Source: Stagonosporopsis chrysanthemi
Lineage: Eukaryota > Ascomycota > Dothideomycetes > Pleosporales > Didymellaceae
DNA: 41,151 nucleotides
Reading direction: 5' to 3'
NCBI GenBank assembly: GCA_022560025.1
Contig: JAFISE010000224.1
Coordinates: 1,397 to 42,547 of the forward strand
The stretch's first letter is position 1, and each line of letters begins with the position of its first letter. Positions 21,084 through 30,605 of this stretch are shown here, piece after piece. The notes beneath the pieces are model-generated. The model did not search any database. It saw only the letters and a list, made by a program, of their open reading frames with translations, and was not told the DNA's origin. Position numbers and translations under genes: made by a program.

Positions 21084-22190
21084 TTAAAACTTCAACAACC
21101 ACACATCGTCCAGTCTCTCATTGTCCTCTCCCAATCCGCCGTGCACAACCACGCTATCGTTCCCAAATCCCTCCCCTTTGACCACATCCGCATCGAACCA
21201 CCCTCTGTTCGCTGGCGTCCCATCGTCCCCAGCCTTAGGATCCAGCTTCGTCCACCACTCCTCGCTGACATCGTAGATCCACACATCACCCAGCATCTTC
21301 CCCGCGCCTGCATGGCCCAATGAACTAGGATCCCGCTCGCCGAACAGCGTCAGCAGCTTCTGCTTGCGCCCAAGCTGCACAGGTAACAAAGTACATACGC
21401 TCCTCGCCTCAGGTCCGTCGTTTCCGTCGGCTTTGAAGGTCTTTGTGCTCCAGATCTGGGAGCTGGTGTCGAAAACGTCGATGCTGCCACCGACCTCCGT
21501 TTCGCCATCGAACCCGTTCATGCGGAATAACTTCCCATCGCTGAACGCAATGCTAGTACCTCCTCTGTGCGGCGCAGGGGCATCAGGCAACTGCGTCCAA
21601 GTGCGTTGCGCGACATCAAAAGCCCAGAGATCAGACAGGCGACCGGAAGCTGGGCAGCCGGCGTGAATATAGAATGTCGACGTGCCGTCTGAAGCCGAAG
21701 TGTGGTAGCTGCGAGCTGGTGGATATGGCGCAGAGCTGTCTACAGGCCTCAGCTTGCTCCAGGCCTGTTCTGTTGGTGAGTAGCTCCACACTGCGCCGTT
21801 CTCCTCGACGGGCGCCATGTCCACGCCACCGCGGCCGGAGAAAATATAAATTGCATCTTTGACAACAGCTGATGCAGTACCGACGCGAGGGCTAGGAGCT
21901 TCTCGCGTGGCTTTTGTTTCGTGGGCGGGTGAGTCTGGAGGTGTTAGTATGGGTGTTGCTGGAGTACCGTGATGGCGGGGTATATGAGTGCCTCGTAGGA
22001 ACGTACCTGCGTTTAGTGCGACGATATCCACTTGATCGTCTACAGGCTGACGAGGTTGAATTTCTCCACCATATATACACACCTGTCCATTGATGACTGA
22101 AAGGACTTGCGAAGAGCGTTTGAGACGGTCGTTTTTGACGAGGCGCTGCCACGTGCCTTTCAGCGTGTTGACGGGCATGGAGACAGGCAT
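21084..22190 (-). CDS. Kelch-repeat beta-propeller protein
   Basis: Starts at ATG 22190 (MPVSMPVNTLKGTWQRL); the open frame runs upstream but without conserved character. The genomic frame is open throughout, yet 21935-22006 looks like a 72-nt in-frame intron (donor GTACGT, branch CTAAC, acceptor CTCCAG). Removing it gives about 344 residues instead of 368 and deletes a Thr/Pro/His-rich insert. Kelch blades are visible as ING-QVCIYGGEI, KDAIYIFSGRGG, TSTFYIHAGCPASGRLSDLW, GKLFRMNGFDG and DSVVVHGGLGEDNERLDDVW, each with G-G then an aromatic/W at the usual spacing, so about five or six blades. The fold is a protein-interaction scaffold; related fungal proteins are annotated only as Kelch or galactose-oxidase-like. 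Divergent from the next gene with 281 bp between starts. Confidence 0.85.
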   Translation of the reverse strand: MPVSMPVNTLKGTWQRLVKNDRLKRSSQVLSVINGQVCIYGGEIQPRQPVDDQVDIVALNAGTFLRGTHIPRHHGTPATPILTPPDSPAHETKATREAPSPRVGTASAVVKDAIYIFSGRGGVDMAPVEENGAVWSYSPTEQAWSKLRPVDSSAPYPPARSYHTSASDGTSTFYIHAGCPASGRLSDLWAFDVAQRTWTQLPDAPAPHRGGTSIAFSDGKLFRMNGFDGETEVGGSIDVFDTSSQIWSTKTFKADGNDGPEARSVCTLLPVQLGRKQKLLTLFGERDPSSLGHAGAGKMLGDVWIYDVSEEWWTKLDPKAGDDGTPANRGWFDADVVKGEGFGNDSVVVHGGLGEDNERLDDVWLLKF

Positions 22191-22471
22191 TATTAGTTGA
22201 TGAGAAGAGTTGCGAAGAAAAGGTTTGTTCGAATTGCGAGTTGAGTAACGAGTTATTAATGCAATTGGTTTTAGCAATTGCGTCATCAAACAAAGTTGAA
22301 ACGGGTTGTATCTTCTCTCGCCAACGTCTCCTGCCATCACGGTGAGTGCGGACCTGCTCCGTCCGCTAGCTACGTATCGCGGCCCAAAACGGCTAGACAT
22401 CCCGTCATACTGTAGCTCCACTCACCAAAAGTTCGCGATCTCGAACTATCTACCGCGACGCGACTGCAGCC
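22191..22471. promoter_or_regulatory. Short divergent promoter between Kelch and coilin-like genes
   Basis: 281 bp between the two ATGs, A/T-rich on the Kelch side and C-rich on the other. Compact spacing suggests a shared bidirectional promoter. No specific motif is convincing. Confidence 0.4.
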
Positions 22472-24644
22472 ATGCGTCTGCGCCTCACAATCCAGCGCAA
22501 CGGCCTGCCTGCCGCCAACATCTTGTGGAGCGTAGCAGACACGAACAGTACAACTGCATATACGATCACACGGCTGCTGGAGGACGTCAATCTCATTGTA
22601 CCGCTCGAAGCAGACGACTGGGGCCTAGAGCATTATGTCGTTGAGGTAGGCGGTTTCGAGTGTCTGCACTTCATGCCGGTCGGGCAGTGTCTGAAGGAGG
22701 ATGACCACGTCTTGTGAGTCTTGTCATGCTTGTACAAAAGTTCAGAAGATAGTCAGAGTGCTGATGAAGAGCAGAATACGACCGCTTATGCGCGCCGAAG
22801 TTCGTGCGAGGACGCTCACAGGGCGATACCAGATCAACAATGGAGGTCAGCATCTTGTCGATGGCGTGCCATTTGGACGACCCTATTTGAGGCAGCCAAA
22901 TCGTCCTGCTGTTAGGATACCGCCGAGGAAACGTCAGAGGCTGGAGGAGACCACAAACGATGAGGAAGCGCCGTTACTGTTGGACGCACAACATATCGAA
23001 GAAGAGTATGAGATTCAAGCTGCTGCCACTGGCACCGCGCTAGTTGAAAGCTCTCCGCAGCACAAGGAAACTGGTGCTGAAAAGAGGGTGCGCTTTGCAA
23101 AACTTCAAACACAACTACAGCTGGACGGTGCAAGTGGAGATGAAGATGAAGATGAGGACGACGAAGACTTCGCACCGGATCAGGAGCGCGACGAGTTCAA
23201 TAGTGAAGAGTCCGACGATTCGGAGTCAGACTCGGATACAGACTCATCAAGTGCCTCAGACGCCTCAGATTCCGATTCGAGCTCGGACGGGTCTTTGAGC
23301 AACTCAGACAGCGATAGCGACAGCGAAGAGGCGCCCGAAGTGCGGTCTTCGAAAGCACTGGTACCGAACATCGTCCTACAGCCACCACAACCATCGACCG
23401 TTGTGAATATGTCCCCGCCGGGTGAAGGTAAGAAGGGCACGAAATCTCGAAACATGCGCCGAAGCAAACAAAACCGTCTCAAACACCTCAAAGCCGCTGG
23501 CAAGCTAGACGAAGACGCTGATCTGAGGGATCTCGAAAATTATGACGCTCAGTTGGGGCTGCAGCGAACAGATCAAGACTTGGAGCAAAGGCAAGCTTTC
23601 GCACGCCCAACAGGCAAGAGGAAGCGCATCGAAGATGAAGAGCCTACGAAATCTGCGACTGATGAGACGGAAGAGCTGGAAAAGATGAGACAAGCGATGA
23701 TGGCGAGGATTGGCGAGATGGATGCCTCGATGGAAGTGGAAGAGCCAGCTTTGAATAGGACTGAAGAAGTTACTTCGGCCTCGCCGCAGCAGCAAACACA
23801 AGAGGTAGCCGCAGCACCAGAGAAAACGCCGGAGCGGAGGCGGTTACGACCCGATGTGTCAGCCATTGGCAGAATGCTCGTCCGCCAGACCAGGAACCTT
23901 GCAAAGAAGCCGGTAAAGGCTAAGGAAGTCACACCTGAGCTAGAGGGCTCAACGGATCCTGAGTTCTGGAAGTCACGAATCAACCTCTCTGCCTTTGAGT
24001 GCTGGGAGGAAGAGTATGAACTGACAGCTCCACCCTTTCCATTCAAACAACATTGGGACCCTGTTGGCAAAGTCATGCGTGACGCTGCGAAGAAACGAAA
24101 GGGCAAGAAGGGCGGTAAGAAGGCGCCACCAGTACAAGAGCCCGAAGAGGAAGAAGAGGAGGAGGAGGAGGAAGAGAAGATCTTCCTAAACTACGATGAC
24201 GACAACCCAGACGTCGAAATTCATGCAGCCATCGAGGATCAACTTCAGCAAGACATTGCAACAGCTTCTCATGAGCAGGATGATCTTCCGCCATTGCCCG
24301 AAGACCTGACTACCTTACCAGATCTGACTTCTGCTGACATCAAGGCTGGTGCGGTCATAGTCTGCAGGTTCTTTGGAGTCAACCCTGTAACTGTCACGCC
24401 TGAGATCAGCGACTTCACGACAGCTGTGGTTGAGCAGGAAGGCGACTCTGGAGCGGGTGCAGGTACTCTTAGGCTGCGAATCGCTCAGCGCGACCTGCCC
24501 AGGAAGGAGAAGAAGTTCAACAGCAAGGGAGAACGTATTTACGACGCTAAAGACGGCTTCTTCATGGACGAGGGGGATGAAGAGGGGCTGTGGAGCGGCA
24601 TGTTCGGCGAGCTCCTAGAGGGCAGATTGCTCAGGGCTGCTTGA
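22472..24644 (+). CDS. Acidic nuclear-type protein with coilin-like N-terminal domain (DUF7357-like)
   Basis: Two exons: 22472-22713 and 22775-24644, intron 61 nt (GTGAGT..CAG), 703 residues. The N-terminal domain MRLRLTIQRNGLP...ILW...GLEHYVVEVGGFECLHF spans the splice site and ends DDHVLIRPLMRAEVRARTL; it has the ubiquitin-like look of the coilin N-terminus and matches my memory of the fungal DUF7357 family. After GVPFGRPYLRQPNRPAVRIP the chain becomes disordered: an Asp/Glu/Ser tract (about residues 150-215), a basic patch SRNMRRSKQNRLKHLK, a Lys-rich KKRKGKKGGKK next to a poly-Glu run, and a conserved C-terminal section with VICRFFGVNPVTVTPEI. This composition suggests a nuclear RNA/RNP-associated protein (inference). 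Function is not established. Confidence 0.78.
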
Positions 24645-25406
24645 ATGCGGTTGTAATCTCGCAACTGAGATGCACAGCTAGTATTGAACAAATACTCAAA
24701 CAATATATCTGTTTGCCATTCGCGCACACGGTTCCAACCTTCTGTAAGGGTGCTTCTTGGCTTGTATAAATCTCGTCGACCGATGCCGGACCCCGCCAAA
24801 ACGTCATACAGTCCCTCCCTGGACCTTATGCAAGGCACCCTGATCGCCATGTACCAGCGATAATCAATCCACTTTGGCACTATGCACATGCAAATCTTGA
24901 AAATCGCAACTGCCGAACTCAACCATCACCAGATCTCGTGATGTGCCCTCGTATTTTGCTCCATCGTAAACTTGCGGCTAAAGACCCTGCCGGGAATTCT
25001 CTCCACATGCCACCCCGTCGTGCCCGTTAGACGCCCCGGCTTGTGCTCGGCCCTCGTTGGCGCTTTGCCTTCGCGGGCGCTCGGACACACCTATTCGAGC
25101 AATTAGCTCGTCGAGAACAACTGCCGTGAGTGGGTGAGTGGGGTAGCTTAGTTTGAGCGATGGAGTGTCTAGGGTAAGAACGATACTGTTGCGGCGCACC
25201 AATTGCGAATTCTTTTAAAGCCTCCCGCTGCCGCTTGTTTGGCCTGTTCTGTAATTGTATATCTGCTTGTATCGCGATCTGTATTTCTGTGAGTTGCCTT
25301 GAGGTCCATGTGGATGGGGTTGTTTGAGCTGGATGGCTATATCACCTTCAAGACTCCGCAGCACGGCCTTGCTATGTATGGATTTCGGCTGACGACCTCC
25401 AGCAAA
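24645..25406 (+). promoter_or_regulatory. Upstream region of the MetE-like gene with probable 5' UTR intron
   Basis: 760 bp without a gene. A likely 5' UTR intron spans 25289-25402: donor GTGAGT, branch GGCTGAC, acceptor CTCCAG, only four bases before the start ATG at 25407. Its removal would take out five upstream ATGs. The rest, including open frames at 24539-24922 and 24978-25202 on the minus strand, shows nothing supportable. Confidence 0.5.
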
Positions 25407-26543
25407 ATGCCTCTTCCTCACGGTGTCTACCGCGCTGACCACGTCGGCTCCTTCTTGCGCCCCAAGGCTCTGCTTGAGGCCCGCGCAAAAGCTGCTAATG
25501 GCGAAATTTCCGCTGCCGACCTTCGCAAAATCGAAGACGAGCACGTCGCCAGAGTCGCACAGCTCCAAATTGAGACTGGTCTGCAATCTGTCACAGACGG
25601 CGAGTTTCGCCGCGCCTACTTCCACCTCGACTTCCTGAAGCACCTTGCGGGTATTGAGGAGAAGGGCCAGGTCGGCAACATCCGTCACAAGGACGGCTTC
25701 AGCCCGCCAACTCTTGTCGTGACCGGCAAGCTGGGCCACCCAGATGCGATCCAGGTCGACGACTTCAACTTCCTCGAGCAGGCCATAAAGAACAACGGCG
25801 GCGCCGCAACAACCAAAGTATGCATCCCCAGCCCCACCATGGTGCATTTCCGTGGTGGCCGCGCCAGCATCGACATCTCCGCGTACCCGGACCTAGACGA
25901 GTTCTTCGAGGACCTGGCACGCGTGTACCAGGAGGAGCTGGACAGCCTGTACAAAGCTGGCTGTCGCTTCGTGCAGCTCGATGACACTAACCTCGCCTAC
26001 CTGTGCGACCCGGACATGCGTGCGGCGGCTGAGAAAGAGCGAGGCGAGGACCTCTCGGTGCTGCCGCGCAAGTACGCAGCGCTGATCAACAAGGCGATCG
26101 AGAAGCGCCCTGCGGACATGAAGATCGGAATCCACCTCTGCAGAGGCAACTACAGGAGCAAGTGGTTTGCGTCAGGCGGCTACGAGCCTGTCGCCGAGGT
26201 CCTGTTCAAAGAGCTCAATGTCGATGCGTATTTCCTCGAGTACGACGATGCGCGCAGTGGTGACTTCAGCCCGCTGCGCCACCTGCCCGAGCACAAGGTT
26301 GTGGTGCTGGGTGTGATGAGCAGCAAGAAGAATGTGCTAGATGACAAGGAGGAGATTGTCAGCAGGTTGAAGGAGGCGGCTGCTATCGCACCCAAAGGCT
26401 TGGACCAGTTGTGTTTGTCCCACCAGTGTGGATTCTCGAGTACGGCGGAGGGCAATGAGTTGACTGAGGAGGAGCAGTGGGCTAAGGTCAGGCTCGAGGT
26501 TGAGATCGCTAAGCAGGTCTGGGGAGAGAACCTGAGCCAGTAG
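25407..26543 (+). CDS. Cobalamin-independent methionine synthase-like protein (MetE core, YxjG-type)
   Basis: Single coding exon of 378 residues starting MPLPHGVYRADHVGSFLRP, the usual beginning of the short MetE_core family. The open frame extends 36 codons upstream, but that part reads like UTR/intron. The barrel includes LQSVTDGEFRRAYFHLDFL and FVQLDDTNLAYLCD. The zinc ligands are visible: HLC in IGIHLCRGNYRSKW, an acidic residue in FLEYDDARSG, and the last Cys in LSHQCGFSS. At about half the length of a full MetE it lacks the N-terminal folate domain, so it probably methylates or demethylates a sulfur compound other than via methyl-H4PteGlu3 (inference). Codon bias is strong (C/G-ending), suggesting high expression. 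Confidence 0.88.
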   Translation: MPLPHGVYRADHVGSFLRPKALLEARAKAANGEISAADLRKIEDEHVARVAQLQIETGLQSVTDGEFRRAYFHLDFLKHLAGIEEKGQVGNIRHKDGFSPPTLVVTGKLGHPDAIQVDDFNFLEQAIKNNGGAATTKVCIPSPTMVHFRGGRASIDISAYPDLDEFFEDLARVYQEELDSLYKAGCRFVQLDDTNLAYLCDPDMRAAAEKERGEDLSVLPRKYAALINKAIEKRPADMKIGIHLCRGNYRSKWFASGGYEPVAEVLFKELNVDAYFLEYDDARSGDFSPLRHLPEHKVVVLGVMSSKKNVLDDKEEIVSRLKEAAAIAPKGLDQLCLSHQCGFSSTAEGNELTEEEQWAKVRLEVEIAKQVWGENLSQ

Positions 26544-27095
26544 AGTATCTTTGCTGCTAAGATGTGTGAGTAGTAAGCATGGTGTGCTGTTGGCGAGGAG
26601 TTATGGCGCAAGACAAAAGTGTGAGCGGTGGAGGAGGAATAAACCACGGTCCGAACAAGGACCGACGAACTCATGTCTCAACGACTGATGTAAGATGTAG
26701 ATATACCCAAATCATATGGTTCAACCCTTTTCACCATTGCATCCAGGACCCTAAAGCGCTGCTTGGGCCAATGTCTGGTCGTGAGAGCGCGACTTTTCAA
26801 CTGCACTTTCCGTTGGACTTGTCCTGGATGCCCAAACGCTCATGCAGGTGGCCAGTCATAGGCTGGACTCGCTGATTGGCAACCTGATGGGGCGGGTCGT
26901 AGTGAGAGGGGACGCCTCGGCCGCTGCCTTCACCTTCCTTCCATGCTAAACGAGCAGGAATGCGCAAGTGCGCGTAGCCAGTGCACTCACCGTATCCAAC
27001 TTTCCCCCAAACCGCTCACAACTCACTCAACCCACACTTGACCCAACTCCCTCCACTTCACTGCTTCAACCGCACAACCGCACTTGCTGGCCGCC
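26544..27095. other. Intergenic region, 550 bp
   Basis: No gene seen. Near 26870-26900 an ATTGG (inverted CCAAT) and GGGGCGGG occur, reasonable promoter elements for the next gene, followed by a C/A-rich leader up to the strong start context gccgccATGgc at 27096. Confidence 0.45.
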
Positions 27096-28871
27096 ATGGC
27101 GAAACGAAAGAAGATGGCAAAGAGAACATCCCGCCCTGCAGATCCAGATGCGCCTTCCTTTCTCACGACACTACCGCCGGAGATACGCAACGCCATCTAC
27201 AAGGTTCTTCTCAAACGCGATGAGCCAGTCCTGCTGCACAACGCCGACATGTACTATCCGATACAGCCCAAACGTGCCTGCTATGGCAACGATGCAGATT
27301 ACCAGACCGACATCGAGATGTTCAGGGAAAACATGATCACTGATGTAAAAGAGGGTCATGAGTTCAAACATGAATTCGGCCCTGGGTTGCGAATGCTTCT
27401 AAGTTGTCGTCAGATCTACCATGAATGCATTGGTGTCCTGTATGGCAGTAACACATTCGTTGTCTCCCGAGCACTCCACCGACATGACGTCCTGGAAGAC
27501 TATCAGGAGCGGGTAGAGGAATGGAACGAAGAGTACAATCAGTTCAACTACGCACCTGAATGGTTGTCAAGTATCGGTTCGGAGGTGGACTTGCTCCGCC
27601 AGGTATCCGTCGACGTCACGGCCACCTGCCCTCCGGACTGTGCTGAGATGGATCCTCAGTTCAACATCACGCCATATCTACTTCTTCTTTGGTCGAAACC
27701 TGAGCTGGAGCAGAAAATCAAATTCTCTGCAACGAATAGGTGGCTCAACACTCACTCCGAAAAGGGCGAGGAAAGGGACGCTACATCTAGGCAGGTCCAA
27801 AAGGCAGAAACACTCAATAATATTCTGCGAAGTATTGGCACACAGGATGTGCTTCGGCTCAAGCGCTACCAAAGCTTTGGTCTTCTTTGGAGGGTATGGG
27901 TACAGGAGTGGGATAATCAAAACGCTCAGGTCTGGGTGAGCTTCGGGACTACAAGAGTGCCGGATACATACGATACTTCCAGTAGTGGAACGGCTTTCCA
28001 CAGATCAAACACTTCGCCAACAAAGGTCACTCTTCTAGATTTGCGACAAGGGCCGCTTCGTCGAGTGTGCGAGTATGCTGTATATTCAGAATCAGGCATC
28101 ACCTTGGACCTCGACAAACGATCGATGCGTGGTCTCGACTTGAGTATTTTACAGCTAAGCTCAACCTTTCGTTGTGACCTATATTTCTATGTTGCTCGTG
28201 CCAACTCACTCACTCTCAAAGCCTCAACCTGCGAGACGACAACAGATTTTGGTGGCTTCTCTGCTTTACGAAGCTTGCTAAATAGAGGTTCCCACTTTCG
28301 AAGTGCACTTTCTTTGATTCTTGCGACACGACGCGAGTCAACTTGTCCACTTGGAATCGAGCTTCACTTTGAGGTCTCGAATAACACAACCTTGACAGAA
28401 CTCGATATCAATATCAAAGGTCTTATGAATTTGTTATACAAGCAGCCGCATACATCAATCTCGGTTTTGCTTAGTTGCACTGGTATCGGACAGTCATACC
28501 AGGTAGCCTGGAATCTTGACATGGACAAGCTCAAGATGAACCTTTTCCTCACACTGATCGAAATGTTAGAGCAATGGCCGGCTACACTCCATGAGAAGTT
28601 GAGTTGCAAATTGGAGAGCGTCCATATCAGCGGCGAAGGGCTACTGAAAGAGGTTACGATTTCGAACGCAAACGGCACTTCGAAACTTACCGATACCAAC
28701 AACTACAGCCACTTCACCGAGAAAGAAATGTTGCGTCTTGGCTATTATTTTGCAGCGCAATACCAGCAAGCTAGAGCCGAGATCTCGGCAGAGTGTGGTG
28801 GGATTCCCTTGGGTCAGTTCCATGAGCTCTGCATCTTCTTATGCGACACATACTGGGCGGAAGTGGAGTAG
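27096..28871 (+). CDS. Second 2EXR domain (F-box-like) protein
   Basis: Single exon, 591 residues, with an optimal start context (gccgccatggc). Basic N-terminus (MAKRKKMAKRTSR) then FLTTLPPEIRNAIYKVLLK and MLLSCRQIYHECIGVLYGSN, the 2EXR pattern including the usual L-Y-G-x-N-x-F ending. The remaining 450 residues are mixed alpha/beta with no recognised domain. It shares only the short 2EXR core with the protein at 18675-20027, so the two are not recent duplicates. Function unknown. Confidence 0.82.
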   Translation: MAKRKKMAKRTSRPADPDAPSFLTTLPPEIRNAIYKVLLKRDEPVLLHNADMYYPIQPKRACYGNDADYQTDIEMFRENMITDVKEGHEFKHEFGPGLRMLLSCRQIYHECIGVLYGSNTFVVSRALHRHDVLEDYQERVEEWNEEYNQFNYAPEWLSSIGSEVDLLRQVSVDVTATCPPDCAEMDPQFNITPYLLLLWSKPELEQKIKFSATNRWLNTHSEKGEERDATSRQVQKAETLNNILRSIGTQDVLRLKRYQSFGLLWRVWVQEWDNQNAQVWVSFGTTRVPDTYDTSSSGTAFHRSNTSPTKVTLLDLRQGPLRRVCEYAVYSESGITLDLDKRSMRGLDLSILQLSSTFRCDLYFYVARANSLTLKASTCETTTDFGGFSALRSLLNRGSHFRSALSLILATRRESTCPLGIELHFEVSNNTTLTELDINIKGLMNLLYKQPHTSISVLLSCTGIGQSYQVAWNLDMDKLKMNLFLTLIEMLEQWPATLHEKLSCKLESVHISGEGLLKEVTISNANGTSKLTDTNNYSHFTEKEMLRLGYYFAAQYQQARAEISAECGGIPLGQFHELCIFLCDTYWAEVE

Positions 28872-29123
28872 AAGCATTCACTACCTCTTTTGTCATCAGA
28901 TCAGCGGTCTGGAGATACCACTTGATCGATTATTCCGTCGTGCATACGGCTTGTTGGCTATTCGAACGCCCATCTGGCCAGCGGAAAGGCGCATCGATAT
29001 ACTGGAGATCATGCGAGGCTTTGAACCTCAGATCAGCCGATCATGGCATATGTGCGTCTGGGGTCAAGTGCATTACATAGGACTGCAATCTTAAGAAATC
29101 ATTCAAGTGTGCCTGCATACAGG

Positions 29124-30272
29124 TCAGTGCGGCCGATAAAGCCACTGCGACGGATGAAAGAAGACCTCAAAGTCGACGCCACCAAAGACCCCAATAGCCG
29201 GAAACAGATCGGAGTCACCTCCCAGGCCCATCGTTCCCCCTTCACTCCTCGCATCCAATTCCTCATTTCCGTCCCACCCTCCCTCTTTATTTCCATTCCT
29301 TGTGAAGAAGACCTCGATATCCAACAGCTTTCCCTGCTGCCCCGCCTCATAGCTCGGGGGGTTCCGTGGAACAGTAAAGGTCATGCCAATCCCCACAGTG
29401 TCACCTGGCGCAAATGCAGTCGTAAAGTCCACCCCTCCCCAAGTGTCGTTCAAATACTTCCTCCCATCATCTCCATGCACACCCAGACTGCCGCGCTGCC
29501 ACCCTGGGAGTCGAAACGTAGGGTATGGCGGCGCGATGAACCCAACCGCAATCCCTGCATCTGCTTCTTCGAGCGAGCGCCCACCGCGTCCGATGCCCGT
29601 TACACGCAGCTCAAAGTAAATTGTCTTGGGTTGCTGGGTGCGGAGTGGCGAGTCGACCAGTGCGGAGTACATTGGCAAATTCGTCAAGATGCTCGAGTCG
29701 CGGCACCCAGCCTGCGAGCGCACTTTCCAGTGCCCAGCTTGCGGCTGTGGACTCAGGTCGCCAACGAAGCTGGGTGCTCTCAAGAGCGCGAGTTGCGCGT
29801 TGTGAATCGCGGAGTGCGTGGAGGGTGCGATGTTGTAGGGTGGCCAAAGAGGGTTCGCGCGGCACCAGTCGTAGGCGCGGTCGCCTTCTTCCATGGTTGA
29901 GTTTGCGGTCGGGGAGCTTTCGTAGCCGATTGAAGGCGGTGGAGGGAGTAGGGCAGTGTCTGGAATCACTTGCCAGTTGTGCTGCACTGGTGCTTCGTAG
30001 CTAGGAGGCGGGCCTGTTGGCGGGGCGAAGCCCGAGGATTGGCCTGGCGGTGGACCTGGAGGAGCATGGTACTCTGATTTTGAGGAAGAGTGTGCTGGTG
30101 GTGGACCTGGAGGAGCTTGATATTTCTCTGTGGGTGTAGCATGATGCTGTTGCTGGGAAGATGAGTAGTATGGATTGTTGGATTGCAATTGCTGCTGTGG
30201 CCGTGTTCCAGACGACTGTTCCTGTGGTCCGTGATTATCGCCTTTAACCTTCTCTTTCAATTTCTTGAACAT
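29124..30272 (-). CDS. SPRY-domain protein with Pro/Gln-rich N-terminus
   Basis: Single exon, 382 residues. Residues 1-11 are basic (MFKKLKEKVKG), followed by about 110 residues rich in Gln, Ser and Pro with repeats of APPGPPP. The C-terminal two thirds are SPRY-like: GHWKVRSQAGC, IYFELRVTGIG, GIAVGFIAPPYPTFRLPGWQ, RGSLGVHGDDGRKYLND and PGDTVGIGMTF, ending DLFPAIGVFGGVDFEVFF. The FRLPGW-G-S-x-x-x-H-D-D motif is like that of Ssh4/Ear1-type endosomal SPRY adaptors, but there is no membrane segment here. PPSY-type motifs (GPPPSYEAP) could bind WW domains of a Rsp5-like ligase (inference). Convergent with the 2EXR gene, 252 bp away. Confidence 0.8.
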   Translation of the reverse strand: MFKKLKEKVKGDNHGPQEQSSGTRPQQQLQSNNPYYSSSQQQHHATPTEKYQAPPGPPPAHSSSKSEYHAPPGPPPGQSSGFAPPTGPPPSYEAPVQHNWQVIPDTALLPPPPSIGYESSPTANSTMEEGDRAYDWCRANPLWPPYNIAPSTHSAIHNAQLALLRAPSFVGDLSPQPQAGHWKVRSQAGCRDSSILTNLPMYSALVDSPLRTQQPKTIYFELRVTGIGRGGRSLEEADAGIAVGFIAPPYPTFRLPGWQRGSLGVHGDDGRKYLNDTWGGVDFTTAFAPGDTVGIGMTFTVPRNPPSYEAGQQGKLLDIEVFFTRNGNKEGGWDGNEELDARSEGGTMGLGGDSDLFPAIGVFGGVDFEVFFHPSQWLYRPH

Positions 30273-30605
30273 GATTGCGCCTCAACGGTGATCTGTGTAA
30301 TGTTCTGCGCAGCTCCTGTGGCGTCGTGGTGGCCTGGACACAAGCGGTACTATATTGGAACGCGTTTGGGGGCGTTACTTGTCACTGCAGGGAGAGTGTC
30401 AAGCTTGTGATGATGCTGCTGAGTATTTGTGACGCCTAGATAGAGATATGGCGCATCAAGAGTAGTGAACAAAGGTGTGGCTGTGTCAAACTGGTGATGT
30501 TGTTATAAATGCGTGTACGTCATCGCCGGCTTGGCGGTGGTACTTCCACATATTGAAGACTTCAACCTTCTTCATCAACAATATATATTGCGAGGTTCTG
30601 TCAAT
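30273..30605. other. Intergenic region, SPRY promoter and AtuA 3' flank
   Basis: 333 bp with no open frame of interest. It should carry the promoter of the SPRY gene and the terminator region of the AtuA gene; I cannot support a specific site. Confidence 0.4.

Noticed and set aside
25215..25847. 210-codon open frame on the minus strand
   Set aside because: Antisense of the start of the MetE-like gene, no domain.
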